From the NCBI RefSeq assembly GCF_013204795.1, contig NZ_JABMKW010000016.1, forward strand, positions 744,001-808,000: 64,000 nt of DNA, given 5' to 3'. The DNA comes from Pedobacter panaciterrae. GTDB lineage: Bacteria; Bacteroidota; Bacteroidia; Sphingobacteriales; Sphingobacteriaceae. The notes below the pieces were generated by a model. The model did not search any database. It had not been told where the DNA came from and worked only from the letters and a program-made list of their open reading frames with translations. Every line of letters starts with the position of its first letter. Position 1 is the first letter of the stretch. A program made the position numbers and the translations under genes. This document shows positions 17,208 to 26,566 of the stretch, one piece after another.

Positions 17208-18257
17208 TTAGAATGCCAGTGTTACAGTATCATTTTTTATAGTGTAAGTAAAGTGGTTAGCGAATCCGATGGCATTAAGCACATCAGTAAGATTTTCATT
17301 TTTAAATTGACCGGTAAAAGCGATTGGCTTTTTAGGTTGTTTTTCTGTTCTGATTTCAACTCCATAGATCTCCTTTAAAACCGATTTAATATCTTTTAAA
17401 GAAGCCATTGAGAATACGAGTTTTCTTTCTGCCCAGTTCTCTACTTTTTCCAGCTCAAAGTTTGATTTTGTAAATTTATTTTGAGTCTCCACAATCTCAA
17501 CCTGCTCTCCGGGAATCAGTTCAACTTTGTTTATTATTTTTTGATGATTAACAGTTCCAACACTAACCTTACCAGTGGTGAGCATTACAGAGGTAGAAGT
17601 ATGCATTTTGTAATTGTTGATTTTAAAAGAGGTGCCCAGGGCTGTGGTGGCTGTTTTGCCTGAAACTACAATGAAAGGTTTGTCTTTATTTTTAGCAACG
17701 CTAAAATGAGCCTCTCCATCCATCCATAAAACCCGGTTATTTTCGTTGTAATTGTCGTCTATCTTTAGTGTTGTTAAACTATTCATCAACACAGTACTTC
17801 CATCTGATAGCCTTATGGATTTACGTTCGTTATATCCTGTTTTTATAGTGGCTTTGGTGCTAAGTTCATTGTAGACAGGAATGGTTGTGGCATAATCCTT
17901 CCTGTTCAACAGTGCATAGGCGCCTATAGCAATTAAAATTGCTGCTGCCGATGAGAACCAAAGCGTCCGGCTTTTTAAACGAATCGTTTTCGCAGGGATC
18001 TGTTCAGACTCTAATGTCTGTAAGTGTTCAATAGAAGATTTAAGTTTGGATAATTCCTGCTCCTTTTCCTGAGGATCAATTTTTACAGAAAGTAAAAAGA
18101 AAAGCGATTCGGCCTGGTGTATTTTTGTCGAAAGTTCCGGGTACCGGATAAGGATGTTTTCCCAGAATGCAATATCCTGATGGTTATCGCGCAAACAATA
18201 TTTAACAAAACTTTCGTCGGTTAGAAAGTCTTCAATAGTATATAAAGAATAATCCAT
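17208..18257 (-). CDS. FecR-family anti-sigma factor
   Basis: The 349-aa protein has a cytosolic N-terminal sigma-binding region, one membrane helix at about 104-122 (LWFSSAAAILIAIGAYALL), a FecR domain (about 140-250; GEAHFSVAKNKDKPFIVVSG is the signature) and a C-terminal DUF4974 domain (about 275-349). It should hold an ECF sigma factor until the STN domain of the loaded SusC signals through the periplasm. It is the first gene of the PUL operon. Usually the sigma gene lies directly before FecR; here only about 120 bp of non-coding sequence does, and the candidate sigma is at 7939-8535. Confidence 0.93.
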   Translation of the reverse strand: MDYSLYTIEDFLTDESFVKYCLRDNHQDIAFWENILIRYPELSTKIHQAESLFFLLSVKIDPQEKEQELSKLKSSIEHLQTLESEQIPAKTIRLKSRTLWFSSAAAILIAIGAYALLNRKDYATTIPVYNELSTKATIKTGYNERKSIRLSDGSTVLMNSLTTLKIDDNYNENNRVLWMDGEAHFSVAKNKDKPFIVVSGKTATTALGTSFKINNYKMHTSTSVMLTTGKVSVGTVNHQKIINKVELIPGEQVEIVETQNKFTKSNFELEKVENWAERKLVFSMASLKDIKSVLKEIYGVEIRTEKQPKKPIAFTGQFKNENLTDVLNAIGFANHFTYTIKNDTVTLAF

Positions 18258-18369
18258 TTTTATCGCCTATAATTGATTTATAAGCACAAGTGCAGGACTA
18301 TTCCATTTTTTACCAAAAGAATTTTAAAAACTAATGCAAACAACTGATGATGAGTGCATTAATTTCAAT

Positions 18370-18395
18370 AAGGATAATTCTATTGAATTATCCTT
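18370..18395 (-). terminator. Hairpin at the end of the rhamnosidase operon
   Basis: Perfect 11-bp arms (18370-18380 and 18385-18395, AAGGATAATTC and its complement) with a 4-nt loop. The stem includes the last codons and the stop of the rhamnosidase-like gene. On the minus strand the sequence after it is only moderately U-rich, so strength is uncertain. Confidence 0.5.
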
Positions 18396-20134
18396 ACTCC
18401 TTTAGGGGCATTTATATCCGTTTTAATTTTACCGTTAGCCAGTTTAGTATGTTTAATTTTTAAAACACCATAAGGTGTAGGGTATGTACCTTCTACAAAC
18501 TTTAAATCACCTAAATGCGGTTCTATTTTAATTGCTTTACAACCCGCCTCCACTACTTTAACACCTAAAATATGTTCAGTTAACCATGCTGTTGGCCCCG
18601 AGGCCCATCCATGGCATAAGCTATGTCTGAAACCTACATAACAGTATGCTCCATAATCGCCATGTACGTCTTTTTTACCTTCTGGCACTAACTCATCTAT
18701 GCGGGAAGCATTCGCTATCCAGTCCATATTAAAATCTTCCCAGAAAGTGGTGGCTCCTAAGTCGAGCATTGCACCCCAGTACTGACGGATTACATCAATA
18801 GCACCTTGATGGTCCCCTGCTTTAGCTTTTGCCTCGAGCATATAGTAGCCATAAAAAGTAGAGAAATTTGCTGCACCACCAACTGAAAGTACATCTTTAT
18901 TGGCTTTCTCCGCAGGCATTAAACCAGTAATGGCAAGCAAAGCTGCCGCTTGTTTTGAACCATTAGGATCAGGTATATATTTGCGCATCCTGGCCACCGT
19001 TTTGTTGCATAAATCAGCGGTTTCTTTATCGCCTACAAGGTTACTTATTTTGGATGCCGTAGCCAATGACCAAACCGTCATGGCCTGCAAGCCTGCATGA
19101 ATTCCCTTAGGATTTTCGCTTGATGGCCAGTCCAGAAAACGCGTCCCATCCAGTTTTTCCTGATTATCATCCCCAACTTTTGCTACTATTTGCTTTACCA
19201 ATCCATTTAAATACTGCTTCTGTTGTTTCAGGTAATTTAAATCTCCGTTCTGCATATACCAATCGTAATGAAGAATAATCCACCACATAGAATAAGTACT
19301 TATCCCATTCATCCAACCTGGTAAAGGAGTAGTTTCCTTTGATAAATCTAAACTCTTAGGAACCACCTCATTGTATCCAAAAACAGAATTAACGGTAGAT
19401 ATTTCAGGATGAAGATCACCAACCCATACCAGCCTATCACGTTTAATTCCATCCCAAAGATATTCCTGCATGTTCAAGTGCACTGTATAGGCACCCGTTT
19501 CCCAAATTTTGTTCAGGCGCTCATCATTGCTTTTAAATGAACCGATATAAGGAATATCACGATAGGTAAAAATTGCACGTACTTCTTTCAATTGCAGTTC
19601 TGCATTTTCCTCTTCAAGGTCTATGCGCACAAAGCGAAATCCGCTTTCCGCCAATTGGATTCGGCCCAACCAGGGAGCCAATGTGGTAAAATCCCTGATA
19701 GCATGATCATTGGTTGCACCCTTTGGACCACCAACGTCAGACATGGCTTCGCTTGCCGATTCACCATAACGCACACGTATTTTAAGAGGAACATTTTTTG
19801 GGCCCCACATGCCGGTTACAATCTCCAATCCACCCTGCAGTTCTTTACCAAAATCCAGTAATATAGATGCTTTTTTACCTGAGCCATCATTTTTCAAGAT
19901 CGCCATGTTACGATTGGCCAGATCGGCCTGACTAATTCCCGGTTTCAACAATTGCTCAATGTTGTTAACCTGGCCTTCTTTCCATAAAATCTTTACCGGA
20001 GAAATATATTGTCTGGTTAAAGGACTAATATTATCAGCTTTAGCAGAACTACTTAGTTTCTTGCCTGGCTGTGCATGTGTACTAGCGGCTATTAAACAAA
20101 TGGCAAAAAGAGGATATAAGAATTTTTGTAACAT
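18380..20134 (-). CDS. GH78-type alpha-L-rhamnosidase-like protein, short form
   Basis: The 584-aa secreted protein (signal peptide to about STHAQ) has a beta-sandwich N-terminal part and a six-hairpin (alpha/alpha)6 domain (about 200-500). The motif WDGIKRDRLVWVGDLHPE carries the acidic residue expected as general acid, and TTFWEDF supplies the likely base. The C-terminal beta domain begins near FRHSLCHGWASGPTAW. It should release terminal L-rhamnose. It is shorter than the upstream partner and lacks the extra N-terminal domains. It lies 23 bp after that gene and is the last gene of the rhamnose PUL. The family is clear from motifs, but rhamnose specificity is inferred. Confidence 0.8.
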   Translation of the reverse strand: MLQKFLYPLFAICLIAASTHAQPGKKLSSSAKADNISPLTRQYISPVKILWKEGQVNNIEQLLKPGISQADLANRNMAILKNDGSGKKASILLDFGKELQGGLEIVTGMWGPKNVPLKIRVRYGESASEAMSDVGGPKGATNDHAIRDFTTLAPWLGRIQLAESGFRFVRIDLEEENAELQLKEVRAIFTYRDIPYIGSFKSNDERLNKIWETGAYTVHLNMQEYLWDGIKRDRLVWVGDLHPEISTVNSVFGYNEVVPKSLDLSKETTPLPGWMNGISTYSMWWIILHYDWYMQNGDLNYLKQQKQYLNGLVKQIVAKVGDDNQEKLDGTRFLDWPSSENPKGIHAGLQAMTVWSLATASKISNLVGDKETADLCNKTVARMRKYIPDPNGSKQAAALLAITGLMPAEKANKDVLSVGGAANFSTFYGYYMLEAKAKAGDHQGAIDVIRQYWGAMLDLGATTFWEDFNMDWIANASRIDELVPEGKKDVHGDYGAYCYVGFRHSLCHGWASGPTAWLTEHILGVKVVEAGCKAIKIEPHLGDLKFVEGTYPTPYGVLKIKHTKLANGKIKTDINAPKGVRIIQ

Positions 20135-20157
20135 GTTTTTAATTTATAATGATCTGT

Positions 20158-22977
20158 TTAGATTTTCTCTGTTTTAATAATATGGTTACCTGATGTAAGC
20201 TCAAAAGATCTGAAACCATCCTTTAAACCTAAGTCCTTAATGTGGTTTGACTTATCAGTTACATTTTTTGTCTCATTTTCCTGTAGCTGAAGTATAGCCG
20301 TACAATTAGGAGGTACGTTTATGTTCATGGTGAGCTGATTACCTGTACGTTTCCATGCCGTTTTGATTAAACCTGCAGGCGATTCTATATTGGCTTTGGC
20401 CCATTCCATTTGCGTGGCTGTTAACAGTGGGGGGCGAACGATAAAGCGTTGAAATCCGGGTGCCTGCGGATCGCGTTTTATACCAGCAACTCCGTCAATA
20501 TACCAGGCACCCGGATACAGGTATGAGCTATGTAATAGAGAATGTCCAGGCAGGTCTTTTTCCCACATTTCCCAAATGGTTGTTGCACCATTGGCTTTCA
20601 TGTAGCCCCAGCTCGGATAATCAGTCTGCGAGGTCATGGCATAAATAAGGTCATCGCGTCCGGCGTCTCTTAATACTTTAAAGAGCATTGCTCCGCCTGT
20701 TATCCCTACATTGATGTGCCCTTTATGAACCACCAGAATCTCATTTTCAAGCCGCTTCATGATTAATGGTTTCAAGTCTTGAGGCATTACCTCACCCAAT
20801 AAGGCCGCAGCAAGATTAGACATTGATTTATCAGAATAACTATGATCATCTGCATTGTAAAATTTAGCGTGAATTGCTGCGCTTGATACATCTGCTTGTT
20901 TTTCCCACTGTTGTGCTTCTTTATCTTTATGAAGTACGCGAGCAATTTTAGCAGCCGTACGCAGGTTAAATATTCTATAGCAATTGTTTAAGAAAACGGT
21001 TTGGGGTTTATTGTTATTCATCCCTTCGGCTGTGGCTCCAGGCCATAACCAATCACCCAAAAAATCCCATGATCCGCCAAAGCGAACCAACATATCATCT
21101 TTAGTATTCAGATCCAAAAATGAAAGCCAGCCTTTTATCATTTCAAAATTCTTATCAAGCACCCTTTTGTCGCCTTCATGCTGATAAATAAACCAGGGCA
21201 AAGAGACTACTATACCGCCCCATGCAGGGCCACCGCCCCCCATGTAAGTAGGTGCAGTGTGTGGCAGAACACCATTATTCATGATGCGACCACTCATTAT
21301 GCTTTTGCGGGCAAAGTTTTCGTCGTACATGTTTCCTACCAGAGATTCAGTTCCTTGTACATCTCTCCAGTCTTCCATCCATTTGGTATAGAAAGCAGCC
21401 ATGTGATAATTGAACATTCCTGTTTCGCAAGTTGCATGTGCATCGCCTCCATAGCCCAGTCTTTCACGCTGAGGGCAGTCTACAATATACCCTCCTATTG
21501 AGAGATTTTGAAAGGTCCATTTTATCGTATTATATGTCCAGTTTTGCAAAGGGTCTGAACATTCAAAAGTGGTAGCTTCTTTGTAATTTGTACGTACCAT
21601 CCACCCACGGATATCATTAAGTGAGGGCTTACTTTTTAAACCTTTAATAGTAACCCAGCGACCTGAGCTATAGTTAAAGCGATTATGGAAAGTTCCCTGT
21701 CCTGTTTTACCAATAACAAAAGCGCTGTGGTTGCTGAAAGTGATATCGGATTGTTCCCTTTCTGAGAATAAAAATTTCACAGTATCCCCTTGCTTACCTT
21801 TTACTTTAATTTCTGTCCACCCGGCAAAGTTGACACCCATATCAACCCGGTATGTCCCATCATTTCTTTCTACAATTCCAATTGGCTTTATTTCATCAAA
21901 AACACGGTTAGGTTCTATTTTTTGAGCAGAGAGGATAAGTTTAGGCTGATAGGTTATTGCCTTATCCCATGTTGTTTCATCACAGGCGGTAGTGTTCCAG
22001 TTTGCAACTTCTTTATTTGCATCCCAAATCTCTCCTCCCATTCTGTTAGAATCCCACACGCCTAATAATTTATTAGGGCTCCTGTGGGTTTTCCAGCTTT
22101 CATCTGTACTTATTACCAATTCAGGTTTTGATAGTGGTGTAGTGTTTTTATTGGTATAAATTGTGGCCTGAGCAATTACAATTGGGGTATTTGGCCGGTC
22201 TTTTACGATGTAGGGTCCAAAAATAGACCATGATGTTCCTAACCAGATGGTGATTACATTTTTACCTGCTTTAAGTTCCGGTGCAATATCGTAGGCCACG
22301 TAACGCGCCCTTTTCATATGGTCTGTTACACTTGGCGCCATAACATCGTTGCCTATTTTTTTACCGTTTACGTATACTTCATGGAAACCTACAGAGGCTA
22401 CAAATATGTTTGCCTTTCCGGGTTTTGTTTTGAGTGTAAATGTTTTTCGAAGCCATGAATCGGAGATGTTACAATCTTGCTGGGCAGGATCAAAAATCTG
22501 ATCTGTGCCAATCCATTTTGCTTTCCAATCTGTTGGCTTAAGTAAACCCGTAGTCCATTGAGCGGCTTTACTCCAAGGCGAGATTTTGCCTTTCTCGTCT
22601 TTAACCGAGACTTTCCAAAAATAGTTTTTATCAGATACAAACGGCTTTCCTTTGTAGGTTATCTGCTGCATCTGCGATGAACTTACCCAACCAGAATCCC
22701 ATATATCACCTTTGTTGAGTTTAAGTCCGCCTTCTGTTGATGCAACTAAAATCCGGTAAGCAGTTTGCTTTTGTCCAAAAGCAGCGGTATCAGTTGCGGT
22801 AAGTGTCCAGCTTAAACGGGGTTGTAATTCATCCAGACCCTTTGGGTTGATCAGATATTCACATCTCGTATTTCCCGGAACAACGGAACTGGTTACATCG
22901 GTTATTTTGGCAGCGAAGGCCGTACCCGATAAACACAGAAATAGCAATGCAATAAATATATTTTTAGTTCGTCTCAT
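20158..22977 (-). CDS. GH78 alpha-L-rhamnosidase, full length
   Basis: The 939-aa secreted enzyme (signal peptide ending SGTAFAA) has the complete GH78 domain order. A fibronectin-like domain (about 30-145) is followed by a Bac_rhamnosid_N domain (about 150-330; FVASVGFHEVYVNGKKIG), a concanavalin-like domain, the six-hairpin catalytic domain (about 480-820) and a C-terminal beta domain. The signature DCPQRERLGYGGDA contains the acidic catalytic cluster, and TTIWEMWE supplies the likely base. It removes alpha-L-rhamnose from oligosaccharides in the periplasm. It begins the third transcription unit of the PUL, with the shared promoter 19-66 bp upstream. Confidence 0.92.
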   Translation of the reverse strand: MRRTKNIFIALLFLCLSGTAFAAKITDVTSSVVPGNTRCEYLINPKGLDELQPRLSWTLTATDTAAFGQKQTAYRILVASTEGGLKLNKGDIWDSGWVSSSQMQQITYKGKPFVSDKNYFWKVSVKDEKGKISPWSKAAQWTTGLLKPTDWKAKWIGTDQIFDPAQQDCNISDSWLRKTFTLKTKPGKANIFVASVGFHEVYVNGKKIGNDVMAPSVTDHMKRARYVAYDIAPELKAGKNVITIWLGTSWSIFGPYIVKDRPNTPIVIAQATIYTNKNTTPLSKPELVISTDESWKTHRSPNKLLGVWDSNRMGGEIWDANKEVANWNTTACDETTWDKAITYQPKLILSAQKIEPNRVFDEIKPIGIVERNDGTYRVDMGVNFAGWTEIKVKGKQGDTVKFLFSEREQSDITFSNHSAFVIGKTGQGTFHNRFNYSSGRWVTIKGLKSKPSLNDIRGWMVRTNYKEATTFECSDPLQNWTYNTIKWTFQNLSIGGYIVDCPQRERLGYGGDAHATCETGMFNYHMAAFYTKWMEDWRDVQGTESLVGNMYDENFARKSIMSGRIMNNGVLPHTAPTYMGGGGPAWGGIVVSLPWFIYQHEGDKRVLDKNFEMIKGWLSFLDLNTKDDMLVRFGGSWDFLGDWLWPGATAEGMNNNKPQTVFLNNCYRIFNLRTAAKIARVLHKDKEAQQWEKQADVSSAAIHAKFYNADDHSYSDKSMSNLAAALLGEVMPQDLKPLIMKRLENEILVVHKGHINVGITGGAMLFKVLRDAGRDDLIYAMTSQTDYPSWGYMKANGATTIWEMWEKDLPGHSLLHSSYLYPGAWYIDGVAGIKRDPQAPGFQRFIVRPPLLTATQMEWAKANIESPAGLIKTAWKRTGNQLTMNINVPPNCTAILQLQENETKNVTDKSNHIKDLGLKDGFRSFELTSGNHIIKTEKI

Positions 22978-22995
22978 TGGTTAACATTTGGTTTT

Positions 22996-23043
22996 TTAAA
23001 ATACCACAATTACAGTAGAATGGCAACCTGTACTGTCCAGTAC
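22996..23043 (-). promoter_or_regulatory. Shared PUL promoter, copy C (before GH78 unit)
   Basis: Read on the minus strand, the block AGTACAGGTTGC (23023-23034) contains the -33 TTG at 23024-23026. Exactly 20 nt later comes TATTTTAA (22996-23003), a partial match to TAnnTTTG. Just upstream, GTACTG-GA-CAGTAC forms a 6-bp palindrome that overlaps the block. Predicted transcription start is near 22990, giving a leader of about 13 nt. Confidence 0.65.
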
Positions 23044-23049
23044 CTGGTC

Positions 23050-24843
23050 TTATTGTTTAATATATCTGTAAGCAAACCGTGCATTTGGAGCAGCATCACC
23101 CTTGTCTAGCCAATGCATGGCATTTCCGTCAACAGGTGAGTTATCGGCCCATTTAAAGTCTAATGTAAACTCGTTTCCTATAACACCAAGTTGTTTTTTT
23201 GGGATAACAAGTTCCAATTCGTTTTTGTCCGTTCTGTATTTTATGGAAGATGATTTACCTAAACTACCATCTTTTTTAAGGTTATGTAACGTAGCAGTAT
23301 TATTACTTAAAACACGCTGGTTAACTACATATTGGAAGCCCTCCCAGTCTTGGTTGGCAGCACCTTTTACACCTATAAACAAATGCATCCAATCTGGAGA
23401 ATCCCATGGTGTTAATGGATCTTTTGTTTTTACATAGAAGTACACATTCTGCTGATCTGAAGTAATTCTGGATTCAATAATATCATTGCGACCTGTGTTA
23501 TTTACATATTCATTTATGCGGCCCCAGCCTGGGTGTTTGCGATGGAAGGTATCTCCACTATCATCTTTATATACCGCCGGTATTTTTTTCCAATCACTAA
23601 ATTTCCCATCAATGCTCATTGATGTATTGGTTTTGTAAACGGGAAGTTTTCCTGTGCCTTTAAACTTCCTTACATTATCTACCAGCTGGTAATAATAATT
23701 GTCTTTGGTTACGCCGTTTTCAGGTTCCGCGTCTCTGCTAAATTCGGCATTATAAAGATCTACAAAATAGGTTTCTCCCTTTTCGATTGACTTACCTAAA
23801 AAGGTTTTGGATGCTCCGTCATTAAAGCGCATGGCCACCCACTCATTCCATCCGGTTATAAATACAAATTCAGGATCTACCTCAAGAGCTCTTTTCCATT
23901 GTTCTTCAAAGTAAAGTCCTTTTTCGGTCGAAAATATTTCTGGCTCTTTACCATTATGAAAGCTTCTGCCAATGTTCGACATCGGGTGTTGTGCAATAGA
24001 AACGGTTACCTGTTCAGCTTTATCTTTTGAATCGTGCCAGCCATAAGATTGAGGGTAATGATCAAGCCATGGCCATTTATCTTTACCATCTGCAAACCAC
24101 TGCTGGCCCTTGCTCCATGCCCAGGAATGTCGGGTGGTAAAGAAACTTTTAATTTCGGGTGTAACTGCCTCTGGCGGGCACAACAACAGAGGTTTTCCTT
24201 TCCACAAAAACCAAAGGTTACTAAACAATCCTTTTTTATAAATCTGCTCATAAAGGTTATTAACCGTTTGTTTGGGCACACTATTTACAATAAAGGAAAT
24301 AGATGGTGTGCTTACTCCTTCGGCACGCATTTTAAGGTAAGTATTGGCAATCTTTGTAACCTGCGGCAGATAAATAGCGGCATTGGTTACATCAAGAATA
24401 ATTACATCAATACCAGCATCAGATAACATTTGTGCGTGTTTACGGATCACCCATTCATCATCGGCAAGGTAATACCCAAAATAAGGTTCACCCCAATGGT
24501 GAAAAGCGTGAATTGGTCCATATTTAGGGTCAGTTGGATTGGCCTTTAAAAGCTTGGTAATGTCATATGGGCTAACCGTATCCCCTGGTGTTTTGGGCAT
24601 CACCCCACCATCAGCAGCACCTCCTTTATGCTGATCATAGCCGTGAGCGCCCTGCCATATGAAATAGAATATTCCTGCATACTTATCTTTACGTGGAGTT
24701 TTATATTTTGCTGGCTCAATAGTGCGGCCCAGCGCATCTTTTGCTACCCATGTATCAGCATTTGATGATGAAACTTGAGCTTCAGTCTGATAAAAGGAGA
24801 TACAAATCAATCCCGATAAGAAGATTTTTTTTAAACCCATCAT
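23050..24843 (-). CDS. GH71/99-like secreted enzyme with C-terminal sugar-binding-like domain (paralog 1)
   Basis: The 597-aa secreted protein has a TIM-barrel domain of the GH71/GH99-like group: KYAGIFYFIWQGAHG, GEPYFGYYLADDEW, AGIDVIILDVTNA, and VFITGWNEWVAMRF near the end of the barrel. After about residue 400 comes a DOMON/CBM9-like domain starting SIDGKFSDWKKIPAVYKDD. It is one of three paralogs in this PUL. Activity is unknown; endo-cleavage of a backbone is plausible from the group. The start is the ATG at 24843, which overlaps the previous stop as TGATG, so it is translationally coupled. An in-frame TTG at 24846 and an ATG at 24840 are alternatives. Confidence 0.8.
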   Translation of the reverse strand: MMGLKKIFLSGLICISFYQTEAQVSSSNADTWVAKDALGRTIEPAKYKTPRKDKYAGIFYFIWQGAHGYDQHKGGAADGGVMPKTPGDTVSPYDITKLLKANPTDPKYGPIHAFHHWGEPYFGYYLADDEWVIRKHAQMLSDAGIDVIILDVTNAAIYLPQVTKIANTYLKMRAEGVSTPSISFIVNSVPKQTVNNLYEQIYKKGLFSNLWFLWKGKPLLLCPPEAVTPEIKSFFTTRHSWAWSKGQQWFADGKDKWPWLDHYPQSYGWHDSKDKAEQVTVSIAQHPMSNIGRSFHNGKEPEIFSTEKGLYFEEQWKRALEVDPEFVFITGWNEWVAMRFNDGASKTFLGKSIEKGETYFVDLYNAEFSRDAEPENGVTKDNYYYQLVDNVRKFKGTGKLPVYKTNTSMSIDGKFSDWKKIPAVYKDDSGDTFHRKHPGWGRINEYVNNTGRNDIIESRITSDQQNVYFYVKTKDPLTPWDSPDWMHLFIGVKGAANQDWEGFQYVVNQRVLSNNTATLHNLKKDGSLGKSSSIKYRTDKNELELVIPKKQLGVIGNEFTLDFKWADNSPVDGNAMHWLDKGDAAPNARFAYRYIKQ

Positions 24844-26561
24844 CAATTGGTAGCGCTATATATGAAATTAAAACGGCCACCCGGTGCTGTGTCGCCATTT
24901 AGATACCAGTCTAACGGATCGTTATCGTTCTGCATATTATCAGACCATTTAAATTCGAAATTGAGCGGTTTAGCTACGTTTTTAAGATAGATTCTTGGAA
25001 GTGTAACCATCATTTGATTACCCTTAACTACGTATTTTAACGTCTGTATATCTTTCCAGGCTCCATCTCTGTATTGCTGCAAATTGCTTCCCCCTGCAAC
25101 TCTAAAATCATATCCTTTCCAGCCTGTTTTAGCGCTTCGATCTGTATCCAGATATAGTCTCATCCAGTTACTGCCTGAATTGGAAGTGATGTCAGCTACA
25201 GTTTTAACAAAAAAGTAAATGTTGGCTTTGTCACGCGCAATCTTCATCTGCTCAAAATCGTTTCTGCCTGTTGCATTGGTATAAACAATTGCAGGCTCTA
25301 TCGGGGTGCCTGGATGGTTACGTTCCTGAGTGTCGCCGGTATAATCCTTGTAAACGGGCTGTACTGATGTCCAATCACCGAACCCATTAATTGTTTTAGG
25401 TAAGCCAGCCGAAGGATTTGCGGCTACGCCTTTGTATCTTCTTATATTGCCAACCAATTGCATATAGTAGTTATCCTTTAAACCGGCAGTAAGCGAAGGC
25501 TCGATATCTCTGCTATATTCTGGGCTTGCCTGATCACAAAACCATGAGTGTTCCGGGTTGTTATCTCTACTAGGAAATTTTCCGGCTATCCACTCATTCC
25601 AACCTGTAACATACACAAAAGGCGTGTTTTGTTTTATAGCATAATCCCATTGCTCCTGAAAATTGTAACCATAAATTACATCTGTTGCAGGATTTCCGGG
25701 TGACCCATTATGATAGCTCCTACCCCAATTGTCTTTATTACCATAAAATGCCGAACCACCCATCCCTGCCGTTGGATTAGGGTGCTGTGCAACTGAGACA
25801 TTGATGATTTCTGTTTCTCCCTTGGCGTTCTTATATGTTTTTTGAGGTCTTACAAATTCAATCCATGGCCAGCTGTTTGTTTTTTGAGGTTCGTTTGGCC
25901 ATTGTGATTCTCTGTATGTGAAAGTATTTTCATAATCTTTTCCCTTAGCTTCTGCAGATATTCCAATTATAAGCGGCTTACCATCCATTAAATACCAGCA
26001 CTCGGGGTAGCGGTATGGAGCACCAGGTTTATAAAAATTATTGTAGGCTTCCTGCATGGTCTCGCCCGATGAGGTATTGGTATAAAACACGATTTTAGGA
26101 GGGGTTTTACCCTGCGCCCGAACTGCATTCATAGCCTTCATCAACACGTCGGCTTGTTTTGGATAAGTTAAGCGGTTTGTTGCATCAATTACAAGAAGAT
26201 CCACACCAGCATCAGTTAGCAACTGAATACTTCTTAAATGCACCCAATAATCATTTGCGCTATAATATCCATAAATGGGTTGCCCCCAGTAATACATGCC
26301 CCCGCTTCCCCAATATGGATTATCAAAATCATTGAGTACTTCGGGATGTGCATTCACGATTTCATGGAGATCCCAATATTTGCGTGGTGCTGTTTCATGC
26401 CATAAAAAGTAGAACATGGCAACCGTTTTTTTTCTAGGATTACCCACCTCCTTATTTTGAGGGAGAACTCTGCCCAAATCATCAGCTCCGGCAAACGGCT
26501 GAGCGCTTGATGAACCAATCCCCAATAATGCAAAAAGTATTATAAAGTGAACAGACCTCAT
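24843..26561 (-). CDS. GH71/99-like secreted enzyme with C-terminal sugar-binding-like domain (paralog 2)
   Basis: The 572-aa paralog of the genes at 23050 and 41171 has a signal peptide ending near SSSAQ. The barrel shows AMFYFLWHETAPRKYWDLHE, WGQPIYGYYSANDYWV, AGVDLLVIDATN and YVTGWNEWIAGKF. A C-terminal sugar-binding-like domain (TINGFGDWTSVQPVYKDYTGD onward) makes up about the last 175 residues. In the GWNEW motif one Glu is kept, but the second Glu found in GH99/WbsX proteins (NEWSEG) is Ala. It follows the WbsX-like gene by 5 bp and overlaps the next gene, which places it inside the second transcription unit. Confidence 0.8.
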   Translation of the reverse strand: MRSVHFIILFALLGIGSSSAQPFAGADDLGRVLPQNKEVGNPRKKTVAMFYFLWHETAPRKYWDLHEIVNAHPEVLNDFDNPYWGSGGMYYWGQPIYGYYSANDYWVHLRSIQLLTDAGVDLLVIDATNRLTYPKQADVLMKAMNAVRAQGKTPPKIVFYTNTSSGETMQEAYNNFYKPGAPYRYPECWYLMDGKPLIIGISAEAKGKDYENTFTYRESQWPNEPQKTNSWPWIEFVRPQKTYKNAKGETEIINVSVAQHPNPTAGMGGSAFYGNKDNWGRSYHNGSPGNPATDVIYGYNFQEQWDYAIKQNTPFVYVTGWNEWIAGKFPSRDNNPEHSWFCDQASPEYSRDIEPSLTAGLKDNYYMQLVGNIRRYKGVAANPSAGLPKTINGFGDWTSVQPVYKDYTGDTQERNHPGTPIEPAIVYTNATGRNDFEQMKIARDKANIYFFVKTVADITSNSGSNWMRLYLDTDRSAKTGWKGYDFRVAGGSNLQQYRDGAWKDIQTLKYVVKGNQMMVTLPRIYLKNVAKPLNFEFKWSDNMQNDNDPLDWYLNGDTAPGGRFNFIYSATN

Positions 26562-26566
26562 AGGAT

